The notes: generated by a model not told the origin, from the sequence alone. 20,898 nt of DNA from Azoarcus sp. (GCA_031282905.1 JAITCV010000055.1:1-20898); one strand, 5' to 3'; counted from the first letter of the stretch, positions 1 through 8,876 are shown. Made by a program: numbers and translations.

Positions 1-794
1 CGGGTCTGTCCGTCCGTTTCCTGGAGTTGGGCGCGCTCGACTTGCGGCGCGCTGGCAAGCACGGCCTGGGCATGGGTTTCGTCGGCACCGAGGCGAACCA
101 TCAGCCGCCGCAACATTTCGGCTTCCAGTTCGGGGTCGGCCGGACGCGGTTGCCAGACCGTGGTGCCCTCCCGGGCGGTCTCGCTGGTGTAGACCTCGAG
201 CATGCCGCGATGGCTGATGTAGATCTCCACCGTGCCATCTTTACCTGCTTCGATGCGGGTGCGGAACTTGTCGCGTTCCGGGGTGGAATACAGGCCGTCG
301 ATGACCCTGCCCAGTAGCGAGCGCAGAAAATCCTGCGGGATATTGGCGCGGTTTTCCGCCCAGTCGGTTTCGAGCACGCCGATCTCGGGGCTGTCGATAT
401 TGAGGATGAAGCCCAATTCGAGCCAGAAATCACGAATCTGGGGCCAGATGTTTCCAGGGGTGCCAGGCACGACCAGCCAACGCTGGCTGCCGGCGCGCTC
501 GATGCGCATTTGCGCGGAAGCGGGCAATACTTCGATGTCCCCTCGGTTCGACTGTTCCACGCGCTCCGCCTTGTAATCCGAAAACGTCGCCGTGCCGCGC
601 GGGCTGACGTCGGGTACGGCAAAACGGTCATTGCGCGTCGGCGCGGTGAGATCGGGGGGGACTTCCAGTGTCGAGGTGGGGTGCGCGTTCTTGTAGTCGA
701 TTTTCCTGGATTCGAACAGGGAGTCGGTGGCGCAGCCCGCCAGTACCAGCGCGGCAACGAGGGGGGAAAGGGTGAGACGTGGAGAGCAGGTCAT
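1..794 (-). CDS. bamC: BamC-like outer membrane assembly lipoprotein (3' end cut off by window)
   Basis: The frame opens at an ATG at 794 and stays open to base 1, so the C-terminus lies outside the window. The N-terminus is a lipoprotein signal with lipobox LAGC and lipidated Cys21. It is followed by an unstructured stretch containing the pattern EVPPDLTAP, typical of BamC/NlpB. Two helix-grip-like segments follow, with readable pieces such as RWLVVPGTPGNIWPQIRDFW and EIYISHRGMLEVYT. BamC is an accessory lipoprotein of the BAM beta-barrel assembly machine on the periplasmic face of the outer membrane. It lies 59 bases downstream of dapA on the same strand; dapA-bamC is the classical proteobacterial pairing and supports the call. 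BamD, another BAM member, is encoded elsewhere in the window. No strong Shine-Dalgarno sequence is visible before the ATG. Confidence 0.88.
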   Translation of the reverse strand, partial: MTCSPRLTLSPLVAALVLAGCATDSLFESRKIDYKNAHPTSTLEVPPDLTAPTRNDRFAVPDVSPRGTATFSDYKAERVEQSNRGDIEVLPASAQMRIERAGSQRWLVVPGTPGNIWPQIRDFWLELGFILNIDSPEIGVLETDWAENRANIPQDFLRSLLGRVIDGLYSTPERDKFRTRIEAGKDGTVEIYISHRGMLEVYTSETAREGTTVWQPRPADPELEAEMLRRLMVRLGADETHAQAVLASAPQVERAQLQETDGQT

Positions 795-853
795 GGGGAT
801 ATATCGCCGGAAATGGGAGTGCGTTCGTGGTTCGTGGAAAGATTTTGCCGTTT

Positions 854-1732
854 TCAGACTTCGGCTCCGGACTGGCGCATGGCCGCGAGCACGCGCTCGT
901 GGTATGCCGCCGAGAGTGGCGTGAGTGGCGGTCTGATGCCGTCGCCTATCCGCCCCAGCCTGGCCAGCGCCCATTTGACCGGAATCGGGTTGGCTTCGCA
1001 AAAAAGCTGTTTGTGCAGGCCCAGCAGGCGGGTGTTGATTTCGCGCGTGCGCGGGACATCTCCCGCGAGTGCCGCCGCGCACATTTCGTGCATCGCCCGG
1101 GGGGCGACGTTGGCGGTCACGGAGATGGTGCCATGGCCGCCGAGCAGGATGAATGCCGCCGCGCTCATGTCGTCGCCGCTGTAGAGCGCGAAGCCTGCCG
1201 GGGCGCGCGCGATCAGCTCGCAAGCGCGCTCGATCTTGCCGGTCGCGTCCTTGATGCCGACGATGTTGGGCAGATCCGCGAGTCTCAGTATGGTGTCATT
1301 ATCCATGTCCGTCACGGTGCGCCCCGGCACGTTGTAGAGAATCAACGGCAACTCGACCTGTTCGGCAATGGCGCGGAAATGCTGGAACAAGCCTTCCTGA
1401 GTCGGCTTGTTGTAATAGGGCACGACCGACAGATGGGCATCCGCCCCGGCTTCGCGCGCGCGCCGCGCCAGTTCGATGGCTTCACGGGTGCTGTTGGCGC
1501 CCGTGCCCGCGATTACCGGGATGCGTCTGTCGGCATACTCCACGGCGACGCGGATCAGTTCGCAGTGCTCGTCCACATCGACCGTGGGCGATTCGCCGGT
1601 GGTGCCGACGACGACGATGGCGTCGCTGCCTTCCGCGACATGCCAGTCGATCAGCGTGCGGAAACGGGGGACATCCAGGCTGCCATCCTCAAGCATCGGA
1701 GTGACGATGGCGACGATTGATCCGGTAATCAT
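854..1732 (-). CDS. dapA: 4-hydroxy-tetrahydrodipicolinate synthase
   Basis: Condenses pyruvate with aspartate semialdehyde, the first committed step of the diaminopimelate/lysine pathway in the cytosol. The 292-residue product has full family length. Visible hallmarks: the N-terminus MITGSIVAIVTPM, the GTTGES loop with the paired threonines, the YNVPGRT motif with the active-site tyrosine, and GIKDATG with the Schiff-base lysine. I chose the ATG at 1732. The frame also allows a TTG start at 1744, but this adds only four residues absent from typical family members. It heads a minus-strand unit with bamC and is divergent from the moxR operon across a gap of about 92 bases (1733-1824) that must hold both promoters. 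No clear sigma-70 match was picked out there. Confidence 0.96.
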   Translation of the reverse strand: MITGSIVAIVTPMLEDGSLDVPRFRTLIDWHVAEGSDAIVVVGTTGESPTVDVDEHCELIRVAVEYADRRIPVIAGTGANSTREAIELARRAREAGADAHLSVVPYYNKPTQEGLFQHFRAIAEQVELPLILYNVPGRTVTDMDNDTILRLADLPNIVGIKDATGKIERACELIARAPAGFALYSGDDMSAAAFILLGGHGTISVTANVAPRAMHEMCAAALAGDVPRTREINTRLLGLHKQLFCEANPIPVKWALARLGRIGDGIRPPLTPLSAAYHERVLAAMRQSGAEV

Positions 1733-1824
1733 GGCGGTGGCCAAAGGTGTAAAAAGCAGATTTTAACTGATCGCCACCGCGAGTACGTCTATCATCATGC
1801 CTTTATCCGTACGCGCTGCCTCCG

Positions 1825-2751
1825 ATGCCCCCTTCTCTCCGTTCCCATATCGATGACCTCATCGACGCCGCCAGCCAGATCATCCTTGGCAAACAGGATG
1901 AAATCAAACTCGCGCTGGCTTGCCTGATCGCCCGCGGGCATCTGTTGATCGAAGATGTTCCCGGCACCGGCAAGACCACGCTTGCCCATGCGCTCGCCCG
2001 GTTGTTGGGGCTGCAATTCCAGCGCATCCAGTTCACCAGCGACCTGCTGCCCGCCGACATCCTCGGGGTGTCGGTGTTCGAGCGCGAGACTTCGACCTTC
2101 CGGTTCCGCCCCGGCCCGGTTTTCGCTCAACTGGTTCTTGCCGACGAAATCAATCGCGCTACGCCCAAGACCCAGAGCGCCTTGCTCGAAGCGATGGAAG
2201 AACGCCAGATTACCGCCGATGGCCAGACCCTGCCCCTGCCCGAGCCATTCTTCGTCATCGCGACCCAGAACCCGTCCTACCAGATCGGCACCTTTCCCCT
2301 GCCCGAGAGCCAGCTCGACCGCTTCCTGCTTCGCATCCATCTGGGCTATCCCGAGCGCGCCGCCGAACTGGAACTGCTGCAAAGCCAGTCCAGGCGCGAT
2401 CTGCTCGAAAACCTGCATCCCGTCATCGCCCTGGATCGCCTGCAAGACCTGCAACGGGCGGTACAGGAACAAATCGTCGCCGGACGGCTGATCGACTACG
2501 TTTATGCGCTTCTCGACGTCACGCGCCAGAACGCCGATTTCGTCACCGGCCTTTCCCCCCGCGCCGGACTGGGCCTGCTTGCCGCCGCGCGCGCGTGGTC
2601 GCTGATCGAGGGGCGCGACCATGTGCTGCCCGAGGATGTGCAGCACATGTTCCCTCATGTCGCCGGACATCGTCTCCACCGCACCAGCGATGGCCGCAAT
2701 CCGGTGGCGGAAGAACTTTCCAGCCTGTTGCGGGACATCGCGCTTCCCTGA
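1825..2751 (+). CDS. MoxR family AAA+ ATPase
   Basis: A 308-residue MoxR-type AAA+ ATPase. These act as chaperone-like ATPases that often mature or activate partners encoded beside them. Walker A is EDVPGTGKTT (about residues 43-52). Walker B is LVLADEINRA (about 103-112). Sensor-1 is IATQNP (about 145-150), and the MoxR-typical LPESQLDRFL follows. The C-terminal lid ends in the usual helical segment. It is the first gene of a same-strand run with a DUF58 protein, a TgpA-like transglutaminase and MltB. MoxR/DUF58/transglutaminase is a recurrent conserved cluster, so a role in activating the envelope-linked transglutaminase system is inferred, not shown. The start is the first in-frame ATG and has no strong Shine-Dalgarno. 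Confidence 0.93.
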   Translation: MPPSLRSHIDDLIDAASQIILGKQDEIKLALACLIARGHLLIEDVPGTGKTTLAHALARLLGLQFQRIQFTSDLLPADILGVSVFERETSTFRFRPGPVFAQLVLADEINRATPKTQSALLEAMEERQITADGQTLPLPEPFFVIATQNPSYQIGTFPLPESQLDRFLLRIHLGYPERAAELELLQSQSRRDLLENLHPVIALDRLQDLQRAVQEQIVAGRLIDYVYALLDVTRQNADFVTGLSPRAGLGLLAAARAWSLIEGRDHVLPEDVQHMFPHVAGHRLHRTSDGRNPVAEELSSLLRDIALP

Positions 2752-2760
2752 ATCGAACCG

Positions 2761-3732
2761 ATGCAATCGCCTTTTTCTCCTATCTGGCGCCGCTTCATGG
2801 CGCGCGTGTCCCGCACGTTCGAAGCGCCGCCGATCAAGCTCGGCCAGAACCGGATCTACGTGCTGCCCACCCTGGCGGGGATGGGGTTCGCCACCACGTT
2901 GGGCGTCATGTTGATCGCTTCGATCAATTACGGCCTGAGCCTGGGTTATGCGTTCACGTTCCTGCTCTCCGGTGTTGCCCTCGCCAGTGTCATTCACGCC
3001 TTTCGCAATCTGCTGCGCTTGTCCATTGCTTATGGACGCGCGGAGCCAGCGTTTTGCGGCGATCAAGTGGTGTATCACCTGCTGGTCAGCAACCCCGCGC
3101 ACCGCCGCCGCCCGGCATTGCGGCTGAGGAGCGCGGAGGGCGAGACCTGTTTCGATCTGCCCCCCACCGCCTGCGCCGAACTGACCCTCAGCCTGACCGC
3201 GCACCAACGGGGCCGCCAGCGGCTTGGGCGCACGGTGATCGAAACCCACTGGCCGCTGGGCCTCGTTCGCGTCTGGGCGGTGTTCATGTGTCCCATGGAA
3301 GCGTTGGTCTACCCCAAGCCCGAAATCGCGCCCCCTTTGCCTCCCACCGCGCCGGGTGGCCTGACCGAAGGAGCGGTGTCCACCCAGGCGGGCGACGATG
3401 ATTTCGCTGGCCTGCGCGGCTACCACGCCACCGATTCTCCCCGTCACCTGGCGTGGAAAACCTACGCGCGCGGCGGCGAACTGATGACCAAGCAGTTCAC
3501 CGCCAACGGTGGCGGTGATCGTTGCCTCGACTGGTTCGCCATGCCGGAGACGCTCGACACCGAAGCCCGGCTCTCGCGTCTCGCCGCCTGGCTGCTCCAG
3601 GCCGAGACCGCCGGGCAACGTTACGCGTTGCGCCTGCCCGAAATCGAATTTCCACCCGGCGTCGGCACGAGCCACCTCACGCGCTGTCTGGGCGCGCTGG
3701 CGGTGCACGGCCTCGCCCATCCGCATCGATGA
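2761..3732 (+). CDS. DUF58 domain membrane protein
   Basis: A 323-residue protein of the DUF58 family, which is nearly always encoded next to MoxR ATPases. Two hydrophobic segments near residues 37-80 would anchor it in the inner membrane. The DUF58 signature is readable in the C-terminal half: a DDDFAGLRGYHATDSPRHLA-type stretch followed by WKTYARGGELMTKQF. The family's biochemical role is not established. It starts 9 bases after the moxR stop and its own stop overlaps the next start by four bases (ATGA at 3729-3732), so the three genes are very likely translationally coupled. Family length is normal and no defects are seen. Confidence 0.9.
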   Translation: MQSPFSPIWRRFMARVSRTFEAPPIKLGQNRIYVLPTLAGMGFATTLGVMLIASINYGLSLGYAFTFLLSGVALASVIHAFRNLLRLSIAYGRAEPAFCGDQVVYHLLVSNPAHRRRPALRLRSAEGETCFDLPPTACAELTLSLTAHQRGRQRLGRTVIETHWPLGLVRVWAVFMCPMEALVYPKPEIAPPLPPTAPGGLTEGAVSTQAGDDDFAGLRGYHATDSPRHLAWKTYARGGELMTKQFTANGGGDRCLDWFAMPETLDTEARLSRLAAWLLQAETAGQRYALRLPEIEFPPGVGTSHLTRCLGALAVHGLAHPHR

Positions 3733-5714
3733 TCCACCGACTGTTGTCCTTCCGGCTTCTCGCCCGTCATTCATCGCCCAACTACACCCTGCGGCGCGAT
3801 CAGGGCGCGTGGCTGCTGGCCGCGGCGGCGCTGACGCTCGCCCCCCATCTTCTTGGCATGCCTCCCTGGGTGGCGATACTGTGCCCGGTGCTTCTGGCCT
3901 GGCGCGGCTGGCGTCTGTGGCATGGCCAGCTCGCGCCCGCGCGCTGGCTGCTGATCCCGCTCGCGTTGGCCGCCGTGATCGGAGTGAGGATTTCCCATGG
4001 TCATTTTTTCGGCAAGGTGCCGGGGCTGACCTTGCTTGCCGTGCTGCTCAGTCTCAAGTTGCTGGAAAGCCGCAACATGCGCGATATCCGGGTGGCGGTG
4101 TTGCTGTGCCTGTTCCTTCAGTTCGGGTTTTTCTTCAACAACCAGTCGCTGCCCATGACGCTGCTCGCGCTCGTCACCATCGTGCTGACGATAGGCAGCC
4201 TGCTCGCATTGATCGACCCCGCCGCCAAGACCCGTGAGCGGCTCGGGATGAGCGTGCAGCTCATCATCCACGGGCTGCCTTTCATGCTGGTGTTTTTTGT
4301 GCTTTTCCCCCGTCTCGCCATGCCGCTGTGGGGCATGCCATCCGATAACAGCGCCATCACCGGGCTGTCCGATTCGATGGCGCCGGGCACGATCAGTGAA
4401 TTGTCCCTGTCGGATGAAATCGCTTTCCGCGCCGAATTCATCGGTCCGCCCCCGCCGCCGATCGCGCGTTACTGGCGTGGCCCGGTGATGAATGATTTCG
4501 ACGGTCGAAGCTGGCGCATCGCGCCGCGTCCATTGCGCAACCAGCCCCTCTACACCCCCACGGGCGTTCGGGTCGATTACCAGCTCACGGTCGAACCGCA
4601 TTACCAGATCTGGCTGCCCGTGCTCGATTTTCCCGCCGGGCCGGTGGACAACGTGCGTTTCAGCCACGACTTCCAGACGCTTTCCCGCACTCCCCTGAAC
4701 GGGCGGATGCAATTCCGTTTCAGTTCCTACCCCGAAACCATGGTCGGCCTCGACGAGAACGCCTGGATACTCAGCCAGGCCCGCCAGCTTCCCCGTACCG
4801 GCAATCCGCGCGCGCGCGCGCTCGCCGCCGAACTCCGCGGGGAGACGCCCGAGCAAACCCTGTCGCAAATCCTCGTCTGGATGCGTGACGCGGGGTTTAC
4901 CTACACCCTGCAACCGCCGCTGTTCGATGTCGACAGCGTCGATTTCTTCCTGTTCGACGCGCGCCTTGGTTTTTGCGAGCACTTTGCCTCCGCCTTCGTT
5001 TTCCTGATGCGGTCGGCGGGTATTCCGGCACGCATCGTGACCGGCTATCAGGGCGGCACGGTCAATCCCATCAACCAGATCATGGTGGTACGCCAATCCG
5101 ATGCCCACGCCTGGGCCGAAGTCTGGCTGGAAGGGCGCGGCTGGGTTCGGGTCGATCCGACCGCGCTCGTTGCTCCCTTGCGCATCACCGACGGGCTCGC
5201 GGGCGCGTTGTCCTCCTCGGAGGGGGAACTCCCCATTTTCTTGCGTCCGGAATTTTTCTGGCTGCGCGACCTGCGTTTTCGCTGGGAAGTGATCGCCAAC
5301 GAATGGAACCGGATGGTGCTCACCTATAACTACGCCCGTCAGCGTGATCTACTGGAAGATATCGGACTCGATACCCTCGAACCGCCGAGCCTGATCGCCG
5401 TCATGATCACCGTGGGGGTACTGCTGTTCATCATCATGCTCCTCGTCTGGGCGCGCCACGCGCGCGATGAACGTGACGCGCTCGACCGCGCCTGGGCGCT
5501 GTTCTCGAACAAACTTGCGCGCCACGGTCTTGCCCGCGCCCCCGCCGAAGGGCCGCTCGATTTCAGTCGCCGCCTTGCCGCCGCCTTGCCCGCTCATGCC
5601 GGAACCCTTGGCGATATCTGCGCCCGCTATGCCCGGCTGCGCTACCGTCCCCCCGCCTCCAATGATGACATTCAAGAATTGTCACACGCCATTCGTACTC
5701 TCGACCTGAAATGA
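3729..5714 (+). CDS. tgpA: TgpA-like transmembrane transglutaminase (DUF3488/transglut_core/DUF4129)
   Basis: A 661-residue inner-membrane protein related to TgpA of Pseudomonas aeruginosa, a periplasmic transglutaminase-like protein linked to cell viability. The N-terminal about 190 residues form a bundle of transmembrane helices (DUF3488/TgpA_N). A transglutaminase core follows, with the catalytic triad visible as Cys416 (GFCEHFAS), His460 (SDAHAWAE) and Asp476 (VDPTALV). One more membrane helix (about 555-575) and a cytosolic C-terminal tail follow. The longest open frame begins at 3522, but I chose the ATG at 3729. It overlaps the DUF58 stop as ATGA, and residues upstream of it are arginine-rich out-of-frame translation of the DUF58 gene. 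The 3' end overlaps mltB, again by ATGA. The substrate is unknown. Confidence 0.92.
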   Translation: MIHRLLSFRLLARHSSPNYTLRRDQGAWLLAAAALTLAPHLLGMPPWVAILCPVLLAWRGWRLWHGQLAPARWLLIPLALAAVIGVRISHGHFFGKVPGLTLLAVLLSLKLLESRNMRDIRVAVLLCLFLQFGFFFNNQSLPMTLLALVTIVLTIGSLLALIDPAAKTRERLGMSVQLIIHGLPFMLVFFVLFPRLAMPLWGMPSDNSAITGLSDSMAPGTISELSLSDEIAFRAEFIGPPPPPIARYWRGPVMNDFDGRSWRIAPRPLRNQPLYTPTGVRVDYQLTVEPHYQIWLPVLDFPAGPVDNVRFSHDFQTLSRTPLNGRMQFRFSSYPETMVGLDENAWILSQARQLPRTGNPRARALAAELRGETPEQTLSQILVWMRDAGFTYTLQPPLFDVDSVDFFLFDARLGFCEHFASAFVFLMRSAGIPARIVTGYQGGTVNPINQIMVVRQSDAHAWAEVWLEGRGWVRVDPTALVAPLRITDGLAGALSSSEGELPIFLRPEFFWLRDLRFRWEVIANEWNRMVLTYNYARQRDLLEDIGLDTLEPPSLIAVMITVGVLLFIIMLLVWARHARDERDALDRAWALFSNKLARHGLARAPAEGPLDFSRRLAAALPAHAGTLGDICARYARLRYRPPASNDDIQELSHAIRTLDLK

Positions 5715-6733
5715 AATCGACGACACGGACACAATCGTCCGCCTTGCTCCGCCTGTTCGCGCTGCTGTCCATGCTATGTTTTCAGCACGCCCACGCCGAT
5801 TACACCCAACATGCGCAAGCGCGGGAATTCATCACCGGCATGTCCACCCGCCACGGCTTCGACCCGGAGAAAATTCGCGCCACCCTTGCCCAGGCCCGTT
5901 TCGAGCCTCGCGTCCTCGCCTTGATCCAGCCGCCCGCCACGCCCGCCGCGCGTTCGTGGCAACGTTATCGCGCCCAATTCCTCGATCGCACCCGCATTGA
6001 CGGCGGACGTGATTTCCAGATTCGCCACGCCGCCGCCCTGCGCCGGGCCGAGCAGGAATATGGCGTGCCCGCCGAAATCATCGTCGCCATCATCGGCATC
6101 GAAACCCTTTATGGCCGCAACACCGGCTCATATGGCACCCTCTCCGCGCTGGCGACGCTGGCTTTCGACTACCCGCCGCGCGCCGAACTTTTCCGCCGCG
6201 AACTCGAAGAACTGTTCCTGCTCGCCCGCGAACAGGGCCGCGACCCGACGAGCTATACCGGCTCCTACGCGGGCGCGCTGGGCTATCCGCAATTCCTGCC
6301 CAGCAGCCTGCGCCGTCACGCGGTGGATTTCGACGGCAATGGCACGATCGATCTGGAACACAGCGCGGTCGATGCCATCGGCAGCGTCGCTCGTTACCTG
6401 CACGACTACGGCTGGAAATCCGCTGGCCTGATCGCCACCCGGGCGCGGCTCGCTCCGGACGCCGATCCCGCGCCGCTCATCGCGGTCGGCATCGAACCCC
6501 GCCTCATGCCCGCGCGGCTTCGTGAAGCGGGGATATCCATGGTCAACGGCGACTTTCCCGGCGAACCCGTCACCCTGGTCGATCTCGAAACACCAGATGC
6601 CGCTACCGAATACTGGTTCGGTTACCATAATTTCTACATCATCACCCGCTACAACAAGAGTAGTTTTTACGCGATGGCGGTATTCGAACTTGCGCAGGTG
6701 TTGGGAGCGGAGGCATCCCGCCCTCGACAATAA
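5711..6733 (+). CDS. mltB: Lytic murein transglycosylase B
   Basis: A 340-residue periplasmic transglycosylase that cleaves the MurNAc-GlcNAc bond in peptidoglycan with formation of 1,6-anhydroMurNAc. The N-terminal signal peptide ends near AHA-DY (about residue 29). There is no lipobox, so it is probably a soluble rather than a lipid-anchored form. The SLT-B/MltB_2 domain shows the catalytic glutamate Glu131 in IIGIETLYGR, then GSYAGALGYPQFLPSSLRRH and the calcium-loop-like DFDGNGTIDL. Its ATG overlaps the TgpA stop (ATGA, 5711-5714), so it appears to be the fourth gene of the moxR-DUF58-tgpA operon. This is a functional hint that the transglutaminase unit also serves the wall. Slightly shorter than E. 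coli MltB but complete. Confidence 0.94.
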   Translation: MKSTTRTQSSALLRLFALLSMLCFQHAHADYTQHAQAREFITGMSTRHGFDPEKIRATLAQARFEPRVLALIQPPATPAARSWQRYRAQFLDRTRIDGGRDFQIRHAAALRRAEQEYGVPAEIIVAIIGIETLYGRNTGSYGTLSALATLAFDYPPRAELFRRELEELFLLAREQGRDPTSYTGSYAGALGYPQFLPSSLRRHAVDFDGNGTIDLEHSAVDAIGSVARYLHDYGWKSAGLIATRARLAPDADPAPLIAVGIEPRLMPARLREAGISMVNGDFPGEPVTLVDLETPDAATEYWFGYHNFYIITRYNKSSFYAMAVFELAQVLGAEASRPRQ

Positions 6734-6889
6734 TGCCATTTCCACATCATCCGTGGCTTTGTCGACTCCGCCTTGCCGTGTCAGCACTGGCTGGGCAAAC
6801 AGTTGAAACAATTTGATGGACGACAATCCCGCTGTTCGACATTCCCCGGCAGATTCGCCATGACCGGGATGACCGCAGCCACCCCAGGC

Positions 6890-6918
6890 AAATAGAATGA
6901 AGCGCGGTAATTCTATTT
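6890..6918. terminator. Inverted repeat between convergent mltB and tusA (possible bidirectional terminator)
   Basis: A perfect 9-base inverted repeat, AAATAGAAT (6890-6898) and ATTCTATTT (6910-6918), is separated by an 11-base loop. It overlaps the tusA stop codon (6913-6915) in the 179-base gap between the converging mltB and tusA genes. The A/T symmetry could serve either direction, but the stem is weak and no long U-tract follows. Terminator function is an inference. Confidence 0.4.
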
Positions 6919-7143
6919 ATGCTGAATGAAGAATTCGAATACCTGATCCGGCTTTTCTTCCTGCCGCAGCAGTTCATGGCCGGTCTGGCGGGTGAAGGCT
7001 TCGAAATCCTTGACCGAGGCTGGATCGGTTGCCAGCACACGGACGATCTGGCCGTTTTCCAATTCGGCCAAAGCCTTCTTGAGACGCAGGATCGGGAGTG
7101 GGCAACTCAGTCCGCGCGCGTCGACTTCTCTGTCAAATTCCAT
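6913..7143 (-). CDS. tusA: TusA-family sulfur carrier protein
   Basis: A 76-residue TusA/SirA/YedF-family protein that carries persulfide sulfur on a conserved cysteine for tRNA thiolation, molybdenum cofactor synthesis or related sulfur transfer. The signature DARGLSCPLPILRLKKAL gives the CPxP motif with Cys14. The C-terminal half has the usual small alpha/beta pattern. The start (7143) lies 37 bases inside the 3' end of the bepA-like gene in another frame. A GGGAGGGAAG stretch just upstream of the ATG gives a good ribosome binding site within that gene, so the two are probably cotranscribed. Which of the TusA subfamilies it belongs to cannot be told from the sequence alone. Confidence 0.92.
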   Translation of the reverse strand: MEFDREVDARGLSCPLPILRLKKALAELENGQIVRVLATDPASVKDFEAFTRQTGHELLRQEEKPDQVFEFFIQHK

Positions 7144-8609
7144 TCTTCCCTCCCTGATCCATTGTTGCCGCCAGCACGCCGCGTTTCGCGCACACGCTCA
7201 CGGATTTCACGCAGACGGGCATCGACCGCCGACAATTCGTAAAAATCACTGTCGCCCGCCTTGCGCGCCAGTTCCAGTTGCTCGAGCGCCGCCGGATATG
7301 CTCCTTGCAAGGCATGGACTTCGGCCTGGGCGCGGTGCTGGGCGGTACGGCGGCCCAGGGCGGTCTGGGCGCGCGCAAGCAGGGCCCATAGCCTGATGTC
7401 ATTGTTCCGGCCGTTCAGCATCCGGCGCAATTCCACCACGGCGCTGGCGGATGCGCCAGCATTGATTCTTGCATCGGCGAGCGCATAGGCGATGCTCATG
7501 CTCGCCGGAAAAGTCCGTCTTGCCGCTTCCAGAATCTTGATCGCCTGTCCTGTTTCATGGCGCGCCATGGCCAGCTCGCCCGCCAGCATTTCGATGAAAG
7601 GCGAATTCGCGCCGCGGCGGCGCAACTCATCCAGCCCCTTGCCCGCTTCATCGAGCCGCCCCATGCGCAGTTGCGCCAGTGCCAGACCATAGCGCATCGA
7701 CACGTCTTCCGGGCTGGCGTCGACCCATTCGGTGAACGCGCGCAGGGCTTCCGCGGCGGGCAGCGCCTGTACCCTGAGCCGCGTTCGCGTGTAGCGGAAA
7801 TCGTCCGAATCGGGCACCTGGCGGTAACGCATCCCCGCGACCCGGTTTTCCATGTCGGCAATCCGTTCGGTGGTCAGCGGGTGGGTGCGCAAATAGGCGG
7901 GCGCGTTGTTTTCATAGAGGCGCCCCGCGCGTTGCAGGCGTCCGAAGAATCCGGCCATGCCACGGACATCGAACCCGGCGGCTTCCAGGGTTTGCAGGCC
8001 GCCGCGGTCGGCTTCGCGCTCGAAGTCGCGCGAATAGCCAAGCTGGGATTGCAGGGCGCCCGCTTGTCCGGCCATGACCGCGGCTTCACTCAACTGCGAA
8101 TTGCTGCGCGCGGCCAACATCGCCACCAGCAGCGAGGCCAGCATGATCATCGTGGATTGGCTCTGCTTGCCGACGAGCTGGGCGATATGGCGCTGGGTGA
8201 CATGGGTGACTTCATGGCCGAGCACGCCGGCGAGTTCCGATTCCGACTCCGCCGCCAGAATCAGCCCGGTATGCACAACGATATATCCTCCGGGCATTGC
8301 AAAGGCATTGAGGGTGGCATCCTTGATCACGAAGAAGCCGGATACGCGCGATGGATCGGTGCTGGCCGCCGCCAGCCGCCGTCCCAGGCGGTCGATGTAT
8401 TCCTCGACCAAGGGGTCATCCAGCCAGGCGGGGTCGCGACGGAACTCGCGCATGATTTCCTCGCCGATCCGGCGTTCTTCGAGTGGCGACAATTCATCCG
8501 CCGCCACTTCGCCCAGATCGGGCAGCCCCGCCGCGCGCACGGGCGCAATACCCGGCACGGGGCAGGCAAGCGCAAGACACAGCAAGAAAGTGAGCAATCG
8601 GCTTTTCAT
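7107..8609 (-). CDS. bepA: BepA-like M48 family periplasmic metalloprotease with TPR repeats
   Basis: A 500-residue exported zinc protease/chaperone. BepA helps LptD maturation and degrades stalled outer-membrane proteins, in line with the bam genes nearby. The signal peptide spans about residues 1-27 (cleavage near VRAAG). The M48 zinc motif HEVTH is at 132-136, and the third ligand glutamate is in SRDFEREADRGG. The C-terminal roughly 200 residues form alanine-rich helical repeats of TPR type. The open frame continues upstream to 8723, but I chose the ATG at 8609 because only this start begins directly with a signal peptide. No strong Shine-Dalgarno is seen. Its last 37 bases overlap tusA. 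Orthology to E. coli BepA rather than another M48-TPR paralogue is likely but not proven. Confidence 0.88.
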   Translation of the reverse strand: MKSRLLTFLLCLALACPVPGIAPVRAAGLPDLGEVAADELSPLEERRIGEEIMREFRRDPAWLDDPLVEEYIDRLGRRLAAASTDPSRVSGFFVIKDATLNAFAMPGGYIVVHTGLILAAESESELAGVLGHEVTHVTQRHIAQLVGKQSQSTMIMLASLLVAMLAARSNSQLSEAAVMAGQAGALQSQLGYSRDFEREADRGGLQTLEAAGFDVRGMAGFFGRLQRAGRLYENNAPAYLRTHPLTTERIADMENRVAGMRYRQVPDSDDFRYTRTRLRVQALPAAEALRAFTEWVDASPEDVSMRYGLALAQLRMGRLDEAGKGLDELRRRGANSPFIEMLAGELAMARHETGQAIKILEAARRTFPASMSIAYALADARINAGASASAVVELRRMLNGRNNDIRLWALLARAQTALGRRTAQHRAQAEVHALQGAYPAALEQLELARKAGDSDFYELSAVDARLREIRERVRETRRAGGNNGSGREEWNLTEKSTRAD

Positions 8610-8876
8610 CGTAAAACTGATTTCGGTTTGAGACTCCACCCTGCAGCAGACCGGCTGCAAGCCCGGTCCGTGTCGAGCAATGGGCAAGCATGCGGCGTGA
8701 AACGCCAACAAGGCACGAAGCACCTAGTAAGCAAATATGCGGCACGCCGGTAACCTGCAGGTGGCGGGCCGTAACAAGTACTGATCACTTGCCGCAGGCG
8801 ACATCATACCTGCCGCGCGCGGAGGCGGTTATGCTAGAGGGTGAAGCCTGCGCGCAGGTAATCACCACGACATGCC

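Noticed and set aside
101..757. 218-codon minus-strand frame at the left edge
   Set aside because: It is in the wrong frame relative to the bamC gene that covers the same bases; the bamC frame runs off the window and gives the recognisable lipoprotein.
1795..3774. 659-codon minus-strand open frame opposite moxR and the DUF58 gene
   Set aside because: It is a GC-codon shadow of two well-recognised plus-strand genes. Its translation is low-complexity, rich in Gly/Arg/Gln, with no recognisable domain.
3771..5108. 445-codon minus-strand open frame opposite tgpA
   Set aside because: It lies entirely opposite the transglutaminase gene with its intact catalytic triad. The antisense translation is His/Gln/Arg-rich without family character.
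7557..8753. 398-codon plus-strand open frame opposite the bepA-like gene
   Set aside because: Shadow of the M48 protease gene; no ribosome binding site and no coherent protein features.
8610..8876. Sigma-70 promoter with TTGCCG (8789) and TATGCT (8830) before the small signalling gene
   Set aside because: The two hexamers are 35 bases apart, far from the usual 16-18, so they cannot form one promoter.
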